From assembly GCA_035048485.1 (NCBI GenBank), contig CM068587.1, positions 55,966,288 to 56,030,287 on the forward strand: DNA of 64,000 nucleotides, given 5' to 3'. The notes under the pieces were generated by a model. The model saw nothing but the letters and a program-made list of their open reading frames with translations. It did no database searches and was not told the origin of the DNA. This stretch comes from Pteria penguin (Eukaryota; Mollusca; Bivalvia; Pterioida; Pteriidae). This document shows positions 1-10,088 of this stretch, piece by piece. Every line of letters starts with the position of its first letter. The stretch's first letter is position 1. Both the position numbers and the translations under genes were made by a program.

Positions 1-1176
1 AAGAAACCTGACCGTGTTAATCAATGTTGATTACGCGCTGCTTTTGTCACCTCGCGCTTTGGACAGATCGTAAGGTATTTGTCGATAAGGTGTATATGTT
101 CGCAAGCGAAGTTAATCAGTAAATATTACAGGGATTAGACGGACCTCAAATCCGATATAAGAGTAGGCGGAATGCGGTTAAATAAATCGTCTTTATTTGT
201 TTCTCCATAAGTCATCCCTTCTCGTAGACATGTCGCAATTTTTGACCTTTGGATTCTCTAGATTCTTCTACAGTAAGGTCGACTATTTCCTCAGGAAGTA
301 CATCGTTAGGACTTACTCATTTCCCAAGGATGATATTTTTTTTATATTTTCAAATATGGTGTCAAATATCTGGGTTTGATTACAAAACTCTGTATAGTCC
401 AAAGATGCTGACCAATATAATTGGTCAATCAACAGATTTCGACAGGGAACTATCTCTCTCTTAGTTCTTCATGCCTCAGCACACAAGATCCTGATTGTTG
501 AATTAAGAGCCTTCATTAAGTGTCTGTTGTTCATGGAGGAAACTTTGGAGTAGTTTTTATTTTTTATCGTTATTATTATTATCATTTTTCTTTTCTTTTT
601 TATTTATTTATTTCTTTTTTGTGTAACTTTACCAGAAAATGAAACCCGAGACGATCAAAACGTCATTTTCATTATGATTGAATATTTATTAAATATAAAC
701 AGAGAGAGAGAGGTGGGATTGGGGTAGGGGGTGAGTATGGCAGATTTTTTAATCACGTAAGCGCTCACTGCTGTGGATGCGATATTGAGATTTTAAACAA
801 TTTCCCTGATGCATGCTGCACGCAAAATGTGAATTCTGTAGTCATAAAATGTAAAAAGAACATGTGCATTTTCAAGACACTTAGTATAAGTGTTCTTAAC
901 CATCCCAAGTTTCAAGTATCCGAATCATATTTTACTTTGCGCATGCTCTAAATGTGGATTATGACGTAATTTTAGATATACGCACCGCACCTCAGTTTTC
1001 TTTAATAAATGAAAGAAATCTCAGTATTTTGTACAGTTCTCTGATGATCAACTCATTATCTAAGATGCTTTAAGAGTATTTCAACTTGTTATACCTAGAA
1101 TAATTATGTAGGGTCCGCAATCATCAATAATTTCCATATTTGTTAGAGATAACTCCTGTTTGTTGCTTGTACTCAC
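1..1176. other. Left-edge non-coding stretch, probable intron of the IGFBP-like gene
   Basis: This stretch lies downstream, in gene orientation, of the IGFBP-like exon at 1177-1435, so it is probably intron. No cysteine-rich continuation exon with a matching phase could be recognised on the minus strand. There is a short GA run near 700-712 and AT-rich sequence at 550-620. The short open frames at 197-464 have no recognisable motif. Confidence 0.4.
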
Positions 1177-1435
1177 CTTTCTGGAGGGGTGGTCTATACA
1201 ATGCTGGCGACCAGGTGGTGTCCGCAGCGCAGACATCACAGCAGTTACACCTGTCTTTCTCCACATGTCCGCTGCAATACGACAGTTTGTCGCATTTTTT
1301 CGGATCACATTCGTTCGGACAAGGGTCGGAATTCTTTGAGAAATATTGCAAATTATTTGCGTCCTTCGCCCCGCTCTGAACTCCCTTCACCAAAATATTG
1401 ATCCAAATAAGGGAGAAGAGTTTTCTTAACTCCAT
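1177..1435 (-). CDS. First coding exon of a secreted IGFBP-type cysteine-rich protein (partial)
   Basis: The minus-strand ATG at 1433-1435 opens 86 codons that end at a consensus donor, AAAG followed by GTGAGT (GT at 1175-1176), in phase 1. Residues 1 to about 21 look like a signal peptide (charged start, then a hydrophobic core). The mature part has the spacing C-x3-C-x4-C-x5-C-x8-C-x-CC-x2-CA, typical of the N-terminal insulin-like growth factor binding domain (IGFBP, perlustrin and the single-IGFBP-domain proteins of invertebrates). A protein of this kind would be secreted; in molluscs relatives are known from shell matrix and haemolymph, but no function can be assigned here. The domain is incomplete, because IGFBP modules usually have 12 cysteines and fewer are in this exon, so later exons are needed and were not found. 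It could instead belong to a Kazal/IGFBP or HtrA-like mosaic. Reading past the donor soon reaches a stop, which supports splicing there. Confidence 0.6.
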
Positions 1436-1624
1436 ACTGTCCGTTAAGAAAATAAATATTCATCCAGCTAAAGTCATAAATAAATATGTACAACTGTTAA
1501 GCTGTCATACAGAGTGTCGGTGAGTGATTTTTTATGACTACATTTTTCACCGGTGACAAGACGATCTCAACAGCATAGTAATCCAAGGCAGAGAATGAAT
1601 GAAGGATGAAAGCCTGCATGGTCC

Positions 1625-1633
1625 TATTATATA
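1625..1633 (-). promoter_or_regulatory. Possible TATA box for the IGFBP-like gene
   Basis: The minus strand reads TATATAATA here, about 190 bases upstream of the ATG of the IGFBP-like exon. The position fits a TATA promoter with a 5' UTR of roughly 160 bases. AT-rich matches are common by chance in this sequence, so the call is weak. Confidence 0.25.
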
Positions 1634-3019
1634 GTAAGCAAGTCGTGGGAATGTATCATGCTCCCCTGTCGGGGCCTCTCCTAGCTCTTGGACTCGCCCA
1701 TTGAGAAGAGACGTCTTAAAAATAGAGCAGATATCTACATTACAAGCACATATCTATGTTGTGATTCCTCGTCTGAATTCATTCTAAAGTAAATGAATAG
1801 TATTCTAATCACACCGATAAACTTTTTGCTGTATATTTCCATTCCTGCGTAGCAAATGCTTATTTTTCAAGACAGACGCCTCCCCCTTTGTTAAATGAGA
1901 TCTGCCATTCTGCGGTTTTACTCTAGGGAGCGAGGAAGGATTTTGTTCGCAGTTATATAGTAAAGGTATTGACAAATTGGAATTCATTTAAACTTTGTTC
2001 GCACTAAAAGACAGTTTACACAAGCAGAAATAAGTAAAGAGATAAACATTGAACAATGGGTAACGTACAAACCCCATAACAAAGAATATAATGCCCGTAG
2101 GATCTTCACGAAGTTCACGCTCTGACACATTATCGTATGAATGTCGGGTTAATTCCGCGGAAAATTGAATTATAGCTTGTATACTTTATAGCTTCTTTAT
2201 GCGTTTTATCTGCTAATAGTCAATCAAGGGTGTAAAATGTGTTTGAAATTCATCATAGATAAAATGACTGGAATAGTTAGTTTGTACATCTTGCTGGCTT
2301 TGCATGAGGAAGGAGTGACACGTACTGGTCAACAATTAGTGATCTGTTTGAAAGGCATTGTTCATAGCGACCCAAAGGCAATATTGTCTATTCCAATCTA
2401 GTTTCCTCGTGCTCGTTGTTTTACGTCACATCTGCGCGCCAAGATTATTTTTGAAACATTGCCTCAAATCTTTTAATTCACATACCGCACCCAGCCGAAG
2501 CAATAACTTATATCTCGGTTTTGCCGAAAAATCGCTGTTGTCATTCAAACCAACAACCTTTCGTTCTCCAGTAGAAAACGTTTTTAGCTTAGGAGAAAAC
2601 CAAATAATTTTCAGAAAGAGCCACAATGTTTGGAAATAAAAAAATTGACCTCACAAAGAATGAAAATGAATAATCCGGCCGTGATTGAAATAAAGATAAA
2701 TAGTGTATCTGTGACACACGTGCAGCACTTGTATAGATTAGTTCTATTATCATTAATAATAGATTTTTAAAATGTATTTTATTCTACAGTTGTATAATTT
2801 AAAATATAGTGAAATGTAAAAATACATGTGTACTTTAGTTATTTTTAAAATACATGTAGTAACTTTAAACATAGGTATAGATATTTCAAACTTACTAAGA
2901 AGACTCGCTGTACACAATCATTCCTCATTTTTAGATTTTATGATGTTCAACCGGGAAACCTTCCCACATTTTGGAAATAATATACAAATTACAGATATAA
3001 TTATAAACGATTTTCTTTT
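1634..3019. other. Intergenic, no gene seen
   Basis: No supported gene or repeat was recognised. Open frames at 1805-1987, 2358-2639 and 2826-3038 lack domains, splice context and coding-like composition. Confidence 0.4.
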
Positions 3020-4806
3020 AAAAAAAATGCTGCTTTAACATTTTAAAAGTAGATTTCGATGGTAAATGTTCAATTTGTACAAGTGCTTAGTAATACGTAA
3101 ACATAACATTCCTTTCGTTAACGTTTATTTACTTATTTATTCATTTATTTATTTATCATAATATTTTTTCAGTTTTGTTTGTCAAATTATACCTTAGGTA
3201 TGAAATTGTTTTTGTGTCTCCGTTTTGTTTTTTTGTTTTTTGTTTTGTTTTGTTTTTTGTTTTGTTGTTTTTTTTTGGTTTTGTTTTGTTTTGTTTTGTT
3301 TTTTTTTTGGGGGGGGGGGGCGGGGGTGTAGTGTTTTTTGGGGGGTTTTTTGGGGTTTTTTTTGTTTTTCCCCTCTTTATTTGTCTTTTTATTCGCCACT
3401 CTTGTAGAGGTCTAACATTTGCTACGTTTGTAATTTAAAGGTAAAGAAGTTACTCTGTCACAAATGAACTACCAGTACGTGCCCCTGATCACATCCTTTT
3501 ATTTTGTATGAGATAGCTGCTACCGGTAATGTGAGCAGAGTTTTATTTTACAAACATATCTTATTTTTTCCTATGAAAATGTTGTCATTTCAAATCGCTA
3601 AAATAGAATGTTCAATAATCAAAAACAGCCAGGATGCTTGCTGATCTTAACTCGTCGGGATGGAAATAAGGAATTTTAATAAGTGACATTTGTCCTTAAT
3701 GGACAACAGGCTAATGTATTTTTCCTGAAAGTGTTAATTTCCCTTTTAATGAAGTTGAATAATCTGGCTTTAAACGCCCCCTCTCATTGTCCGAGGCTTA
3801 TTCCAAAATAAGAATCTGACATAAGAAAATTTTGTCACTGACTCCCCTGTCTAAATCAAGTGTCCACCCCCTGACTTTAATCGTCTCGTACATGTATCAA
3901 TGTCATATTAAAAAAAATGCTGCTTTAACATTTTAAAAGTAGATTTCGATGGTAAATGTTCAATTTGTACAAGTGCTTAGTAATACGTAAACATAACATT
4001 CCTTTCGTTAACGTTTATTTACTTATTTATTCATTTATTTATTTATCATAATATTTTTTCAGTTTTGTTTGTCAAATTATACCTTAGGTATGAAATTGTT
4101 TTTGTGTCTCCGTTTTGTTTTTTTGTTTTTTGTTTTTTGTTTTGTTTTGTTTTTTGTTTTGTTGTTTTTTTTTTTGGTTTTGTTTTGTTTTGTTTTGTTT
4201 TTTTTTGGGGGGGGGGGCGGGGGTGTAGTGTTTTTTGGGGGGTTTTTTTGGGGTTTTTTTGTTTTTCCCCTCTTTATTTGTCTTTTTATTCGCCACTCTT
4301 GTAGAGGTCTAACATTTGCTACGTTTGTAATTTAAAGGTAAAGAAGTTACTCTGTCACAAATGAACTACCAGTACGTGCCCCTGATCACATCCTTTTATT
4401 TTGTATGAGATAGCTGCTACCGGTAATGTGAGCAGAGTTTTATTTTACAAACATATCTTATTTTTTCCTATGAAAATGTTGTCATTTCAAATCGCTAAAA
4501 TAGAATGTTCAATAATCAAAAACAGCCAGGATGCTTGCTGATCTTAACTCGTCGGGATGGAAATAAGGAATTTTAATAAGTGACATTTGTCCTTAATGGA
4601 CAACAGGCTAATGTATTTTTCCTGAAAGTGTTAATTTCCCTTTTAATGAAGTTGAATAATCTGGCTTTAAACGCCCCCTCTCATTGTCCGAGGCTTATTC
4701 CAAAATAAGAATCTGACATAAGAAAATTTTGTCACTGACTCCCCTGTCTAAATCAAGTGTCCACCCCCTGACTTTAATCGTCTCGTACATGTATCAATGT
4801 CATATT
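3020..4806. repeat. Tandem direct duplication of a unit of about 890 bp
   Basis: The sequence starting AAAAAAATGCTGCTTTAACA at about 3020 recurs at about 3910 and stays nearly identical to the end of both units (3909 and 4806, both ending at the motif TGTCATATT). The offset is 890 at the left and 897 at the right, because the TTTTG-rich tract in copy 2 carries a few extra bases. Each unit contains a TTTTG-rich tract followed by a G-run (3300-3330 and 4200-4225). The near identity implies a very recent duplication or an assembly duplication of two haplotypes. Long low-complexity open frames in both copies are products of this tract and are not genes. Confidence 0.95.
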
Positions 4807-7329
4807 CTTTCTCAAATCTGTTTTTATAACTAACTTTCAAAGTGAAAATGAATGAATTGATAAATAAATTAATGAATAAATAAAGTATCCCCAAATTATA
4901 CTAGTTATTTCCAACATGTTAAGAAATAAACAAATCAAGAAGTCAGTAAGGCTTAATGAATAAGCTTAATAAGTATGCTAAACTTGATCTTAACAAAGTC
5001 TAGAATACTTAAGTTGACTGGAAAACGCAAACCATGTCCTAAGTTTTAGCTGAACGGATATGTTTAATCACTATTTATCAGCAGCAAAGCTAGCAATCCG
5101 TAAATTTCTATAAAGCGTTGATATGCAGAAAAGTATCAATATGATCTCATTCTGAACATTACTCCCAGTTTTGCAGTGAACAATCCAAAGTCCATGTCTT
5201 CTAAACGTTTTACAATCAGTATGATGAACAGTGAACTTGTTGTTATCTGTTTTCTGTAATTGAATTTCAAGGTGTGCTGATAATGCTTATCACAAGAGCA
5301 AACTATTATCAGCAAAAGTCGAAGGTCGTGAGCGATAGTGATTGCTTCCCTTTCTTCGTGAGGTGTGTTTGCGATTAAAATTTCTACCTTCTGTTTTACG
5401 TTGATTTCAATGAGTTACAGCTTGCGCTTTACCTGGCAGTAGATTCTCTCCGCTGTTAAGCTAGCCCTCGAGGATTCGAATCACAAAGATGTCCAAACAA
5501 GTCTAGGCACTGACCGTATGGACGGCCAAACTAGGCACGACTTAAGCCACATATACAATAGTGTATACATTATTTTTATCCCCATCGAGGGAGGATTAAA
5601 TTGCTTACAAACTGTAAACCACAATAATGGATATCATTTAGTGGTAAATGTACAATACAGGATGCTTATACACGTGAGCAATACATTATCTAAGATTTAG
5701 AGAATAGTTACTTTGTAACAGATTGCTAGGAAACTTGTATAAATGTAATAAAATGCGCCGGGAAAGGTACCAAGCAAATACCTCAAATCAAACAGCTATA
5801 TAATAACATTTAATGAAATAAAAAAAAATAATATTTTTTTTAAAAAAAATCCTCATCTAGGTTGCCTGCAGAATTAAAACGACAACAATGCTGTAGCGGA
5901 TACAATAGTGAAATAAACACTCAGATGGTTAAAGTTTTTTGTCGGGTAGCCACGTCCGCCAAGTCAAATGAGGCAACACAATAAAGTATAACTGATCGCT
6001 TTGTCTAAATGATATGTGTGTGTGTTTTGGATGGTTGGTTGTTTGACTGATTGTTTCTTAGTTGGTTTGGGGGTTTCCTTCGCTTTAAATGATTTTCAGT
6101 TATATCGCGGCATGAAAGCAGAAGCTAAGCAGTCTATTAGTGGCACAATCCGGGAATCGAACCTGGATAGCCGGCATTGCAAACCGAGCGCTTGTAAAAT
6201 CAATGTAGCAAGTCTGCACCAAATCAATTGTATGAAATAACCATCGAAATCATGCGAAGTTCAGAACAGCATAGACAACACCATGACAAACTCATCACAG
6301 ACCACAGTTATAAGGAATTACGACGTATCATTAGTTATCTTGGAGAAGTTGACCAATCATATCCATCAATCCATAAAAGCAAAGTTCAAGGTTTCTCTCA
6401 CCATTAACTGCTGGTTGCAGTTTGATATTGTCTACAATGTTCCTTATTATTAGTGTGATGAAGCCCGATGCGTGCGAGTGGTAGTGAATATGGCGCGTAA
6501 TGGGAGGGTCTCGGGCTTGAACCTCGATAGACTCCTACCGTTGTTCGTCTTTATACATGGACGTACTGTCGGGGCTCATGTAGAGGATAGGTTTAAGAGG
6601 TAGTTGCGCTAAACATCAAGCTTCTAATGGAAGCGTAAATTTCGTTTAACATCGCTGTCAGAATGCAAAATACTGGTAATACTTGATAGATCCAGGTACA
6701 GTTCACTTCAATAGACAGACTTGAACAAAATGTGCTTAATTCAAGTATATATTTTCAAAGTCATTGAACGGAAGATTTTACTTTTATCTCCATGGCAATG
6801 CAGGGAAATATCTCCTTATGATATTTATGAAATATATTCATGTGTATTCTTCATTTTCCGTTAATTAGATTACAGAAGCTCGACGGCACTGCCCCTTTTA
6901 ACAGTCCTGATTTGAGTTTTTGAATTTTCTAAGGTCTAAGGTTAAAAAAACCCCATGATATGCATATGCATGTTTGATTTTAAAAATTTACCACCCCAAG
7001 TGAATTTAAGAATTAAACGATAACACCAAGTTAACTGTTCTCATTGACACCAAGCACTGATAGCGCAGTACCGATATAAATCCGATACAAATAGATTATT
7101 GTTTAAAGCCATATATTTCATACCGCTGGTTTGCAGTATTTGTTCTACATTTACTCGACTTGGAAGAATTGTTCATCGTTTACTTTGACTGGAGGATTCA
7201 TTCTACACTGAATGCACTCGTTGCTTTCTTCATTTTCACTGATTTCTTCATTTATCTGTGAAATTCATTTTTACACTTAAAGTACCTGTAGGTTTCTTAA
7301 TTTTCACTACATTCTACATTTTGGGGATT
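4807..7329. other. Intergenic with one SINE relic
   Basis: No protein gene is supported. The only recognised item is a minus-strand tRNA-like SINE head at 6139-6205. AT-rich runs at 4860-4890 and 5815-5850 are simple sequence. Confidence 0.4.
6139..6205 (-). repeat. Relic tRNA-like head of SINE family A
   Basis: Read on the minus strand, this stretch aligns with the head of the SINEs at 28817 and 53169. It shares AAGCGCT, then after an anticodon-arm-like stretch a B box GGTTCGATTCC and the following CCACTA. The body and tail are not recognisable, so it is a truncated old copy rather than a functional tRNA gene. Confidence 0.5.
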
Positions 7330-7960
7330 GATTTTGAATTTTCTTGGCCTGACTGGTTCGTACTACATTTCCGTGACCTGCAGGCTTTATTTCCAGACCT
7401 CAAAGACTCCTATTACTTATACCTGACCTTGAAGGCTCGTACTACATTTCCGTGACCTACAGGGTTTGTTTGCAGACCTCAAGGACTCCTACTACTTATA
7501 CCTGACCTTGAGGGATCGTTCTACATTTTCGCGACCTGAAGGGTTCGTTTCCAGACCTCAAGGACTCCTACTACTAATACCTGACCTTGAGGGCTCGTTC
7601 TACATTTCCGCGGCCTGAAGGGTTCGTTTCCAGACCTCAAAGACTCTTACTACTTATACCTGACCTTGACGGCTCGTACTACATTTCCCTGACCTGCACG
7701 GTCTGTTTGCAGACCTCAAGGACTCCTACTACTTATACCTGACTTTAGGGCTCGTACTGTATTTCCGTGACTTGCAGGGTTGTTTCGAGACCTCAAGGAC
7801 TCCTACTACTTATACCTGACCTTGGGGGCTAGGCTTGTTCTATATTTCCTTGACCTGAAGGGTTTGTTTCCCGACTCCAAGGACTCCTACTACTTATATA
7901 TGACCTTGAAGGCTTGTACTACATTTTCATCCTGATGGGATCATACTGCATTTCTGTGGC
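7330..7960. repeat. 79-bp tandem satellite, about 7 to 8 copies
   Basis: The block GACCTCAAGGACTCCTACTA begins at 7396, 7475, 7554, 7633, 7712 and 7789, a period of 79 that slips to 77 and then about 84 at the degenerate right end. Each unit also carries ACCTGACCTTGAGGGCTCG, so the minus strand has repeated TCAAGGTCA motifs. A shorter related pattern (TGTGACCTTTAGG) continues at about 8010-8100. The open frames across it are repeat artefacts. Confidence 0.92.
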
Positions 7961-8100
7961 CTGGTGCGCTTGTTCTATAATTATTTGAGATGGAGGGTTT
8001 GAGCCACAGTTCTGTGACCTTTAGGGCATGTTATATGACCTTTAAGGCAAGTCCTGTGACCTTTCGGACATGTTCTGTGACCTTTAGAGCATGTTCTGCA

Positions 8101-8944
8101 ATCATTTGGTCTGAATGGCTCTTTCATACTACTCATTGTGGAAGGTTTATTCTACATTTACCTGCCTTAGGGGACTGCATTTTCATGGCCTTAAAGATTC
8201 GTTCTGCATTAAGTTGTTCTGAAGGGTTTTTTTTATATTTACAAGTGCTTAGTCCAGATACTTCTCTCCCCATTTACTGGGAAGGTAATTCGTCCAATAT
8301 CATATCGAGCAAGGTACTCGTTCTGCGTTTCCTTAGTCTAATGGTAGTTTCACATCTCTTAATTTCTCCCCGAATCTCGTCCTACTTTGACTAGCTAGAC
8401 TTCACAGGTGTCGAGGAGTTGTACTAGGTGCAGACATACATTTTCACTTAGGCAATAGATCTGGATATGTGTGTGTTCACTCTGTAGACACGTTTTCAAT
8501 CGTTTTCCCATCAAGGGGTAATTATGCTTATATACTGCAAACGTCTTAACGAATTCCTAGACAATCCGAAGTAGCACTTCAACGATAAAGTATCCCAGAC
8601 AGTGTACTCACAGAGGCACATAAACCAATTACACAATTAAACATATAAATATTATGTGTAAAGCAAAAGAGAAATGTAGAACTGCTGCTTTGCTATTGTT
8701 AAGGGATCTCTGAGTATTATGCCTCAATCTCAGTTGATTAAATGCAAATGAAATTAACCACGAACGATATCACATCCGGGTAATGAGATGCCGATCAAGG
8801 CAAGGGATGACGTCATCACGCCATGATGTAATTGGAAACGTATGGAGTTTTGTATTGATGAGCAATTTTCCAGTACGTATTGAGTCGTTCATGTCTGGGA
8901 AACATTATAGTTTATATGCCATAAAAATCCACACACTGATTATC
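8101..8944. other. Intergenic, nothing recognised
   Basis: The left part looks like decayed continuation of the 79-bp array (8101-8350). No gene, RNA or mobile element is supported in the rest. Confidence 0.35.
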
Positions 8945-9090
8945 TAATATATATAGTGGCGGCATCTGCTTGGTTCAGATTTGTATCTCTGCAACGAATC
9001 TATTCGGAGGAGTAGTGAGGGGCGTTTTATTTCCTAATCCCCTCGGGCTTTACTGTCTCATCAGGGGGACAGACATGGAGGCACATGATA
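8945..9090 (-). repeat. Degenerate SINE family B body
   Basis: The order of motifs (GGCGGCATCTGCTTGG, ATTTGTATCTCTGCAA, GGAGGAGTAGTGAGGG) follows the body of the better copies at 18950 and 51760 (ATATCTGCCTGATG, AAATTTCTACCTTTGCAA, CTGAAGCAGTGAGGGATC). It is strongly diverged. Orientation is given as that of the tRNA-like head in intact copies. Confidence 0.45.
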
Positions 9091-9119
9091 GATAACTGTA
9101 AAAAAAGTTCTAAAAACCG

Positions 9120-9280
9120 AGATCCCTTGTGATGTTAGACGTGGCCCGTGAAAGACCCCTCACTGCGTCGGGTGGTACACTGTGTAGATCTAAATTTCTG
9201 TGCATTGTACCACACAGGTTCCGCCACCATATAAGGGCAGTAATCTGGGTGTGACGTGTAAGACAAGAATGAAATTTTAA
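9120..9280 (+). repeat. Degenerate SINE family B body, opposite orientation
   Basis: The plus strand here matches the reverse complement of the family body: AGACCCCTCACTGCGTCGGG, TAAATTTCTGTGCATTGTA, then CCGCCACCATATAAGGG. It lies close to the inverted copy at 8945-9090, so the two form a loose inverted pair. Confidence 0.5.
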
Positions 9281-9527
9281 AACTCTCTACAAGTATGTGA
9301 AATATTGCAAAAATGTAAAGCATGAAGCAAGTTGTAATCAAAAAAGCAATAAGTGGTGCTGCATCAATGAAGATAAAAGCTGAATGCAAATACAATTCAC
9401 ATTGCTTTGCACATGCATATGACATTCTCATATCAATGCACGTCAGCTAGGTTTTTAAGTTCTTTCAATAACTTTTTGTGTATGTATATTCTGCTTTTAG
9501 TTTTTCTGATGGTGGTTTTATGCTTAA

Positions 9528-10000
9528 GGGATTCGTGACACATGAACACTGCTAAATACATGAGGTTTAGTAGTTTTCACTCTATAATATAAGATTTCTA
9601 ATTAATGATGTTATATATTAGCAGTTTGTACTAGGGATTCGTGATACGTGAACACTGCTAAATACAAGTAGTTTAGTAGTTTTCACTCTTTTAAAAACAT
9701 AAGACTTAAAATTAATGATGTTATATGTTAGTGGTTTATGCGAGGGATTCGTGACATGTGAACACTGCTAAATGCATGTAGTTTAGTAGTTTACACTTAA
9801 ATACTATTTATTCATAATAAATGGTGTTATATATTAGTGGTTTATGCTTGGAATAACATAATTTTAGTAAATCTATTTTGAAGCTGATAATACTAAGCTT
9901 ATATGTTATTATATATTAGCAATTTGTGCTTGGGACTCGAGGCACGTACACATTGCTGAATACTAAATACACGTTGTTTTAGTAGGTTCTTACGTTGCAT
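9528..10000. repeat. Tandem repeat of about 108 bp, 4 diverged copies
   Basis: The block GGGATTCGTGACACGTGAAC followed by ACTGCTAAATACATG and GTTTAGTAG starts at 9528, 9634, 9744 and, degenerate, 9932. Spacing is 106, 110 and then 188, the last containing a damaged copy. Each unit ends with a TTATATATTAGYRGTTT motif. Confidence 0.85.
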
Positions 10001-10045
10001 AAATACTAAGATTTAATGGTGTGAGATACTAGAAGTTGTCTGTAA

Positions 10046-10049
<4 letters not shown>

Positions 10050-10083
<34 letters not shown>
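10050..10083. repeat. (CT)n microsatellite
   Basis: An uninterrupted CT dinucleotide run of about 34 bases. Confidence 0.97.

Positions 10084-10088
<5 letters not shown>

Noticed and set aside
3175..4335. Phe-rich and Lys-rich open frames
   Set aside because: They come from TTTTG and G-run low-complexity sequence that is duplicated; there is no domain or codon signal.
7990..8394. Open frame of 134 codons with repeated TFRAC motifs
   Set aside because: Its first part is decayed satellite sequence; the repeats in the protein mirror the DNA repeat.
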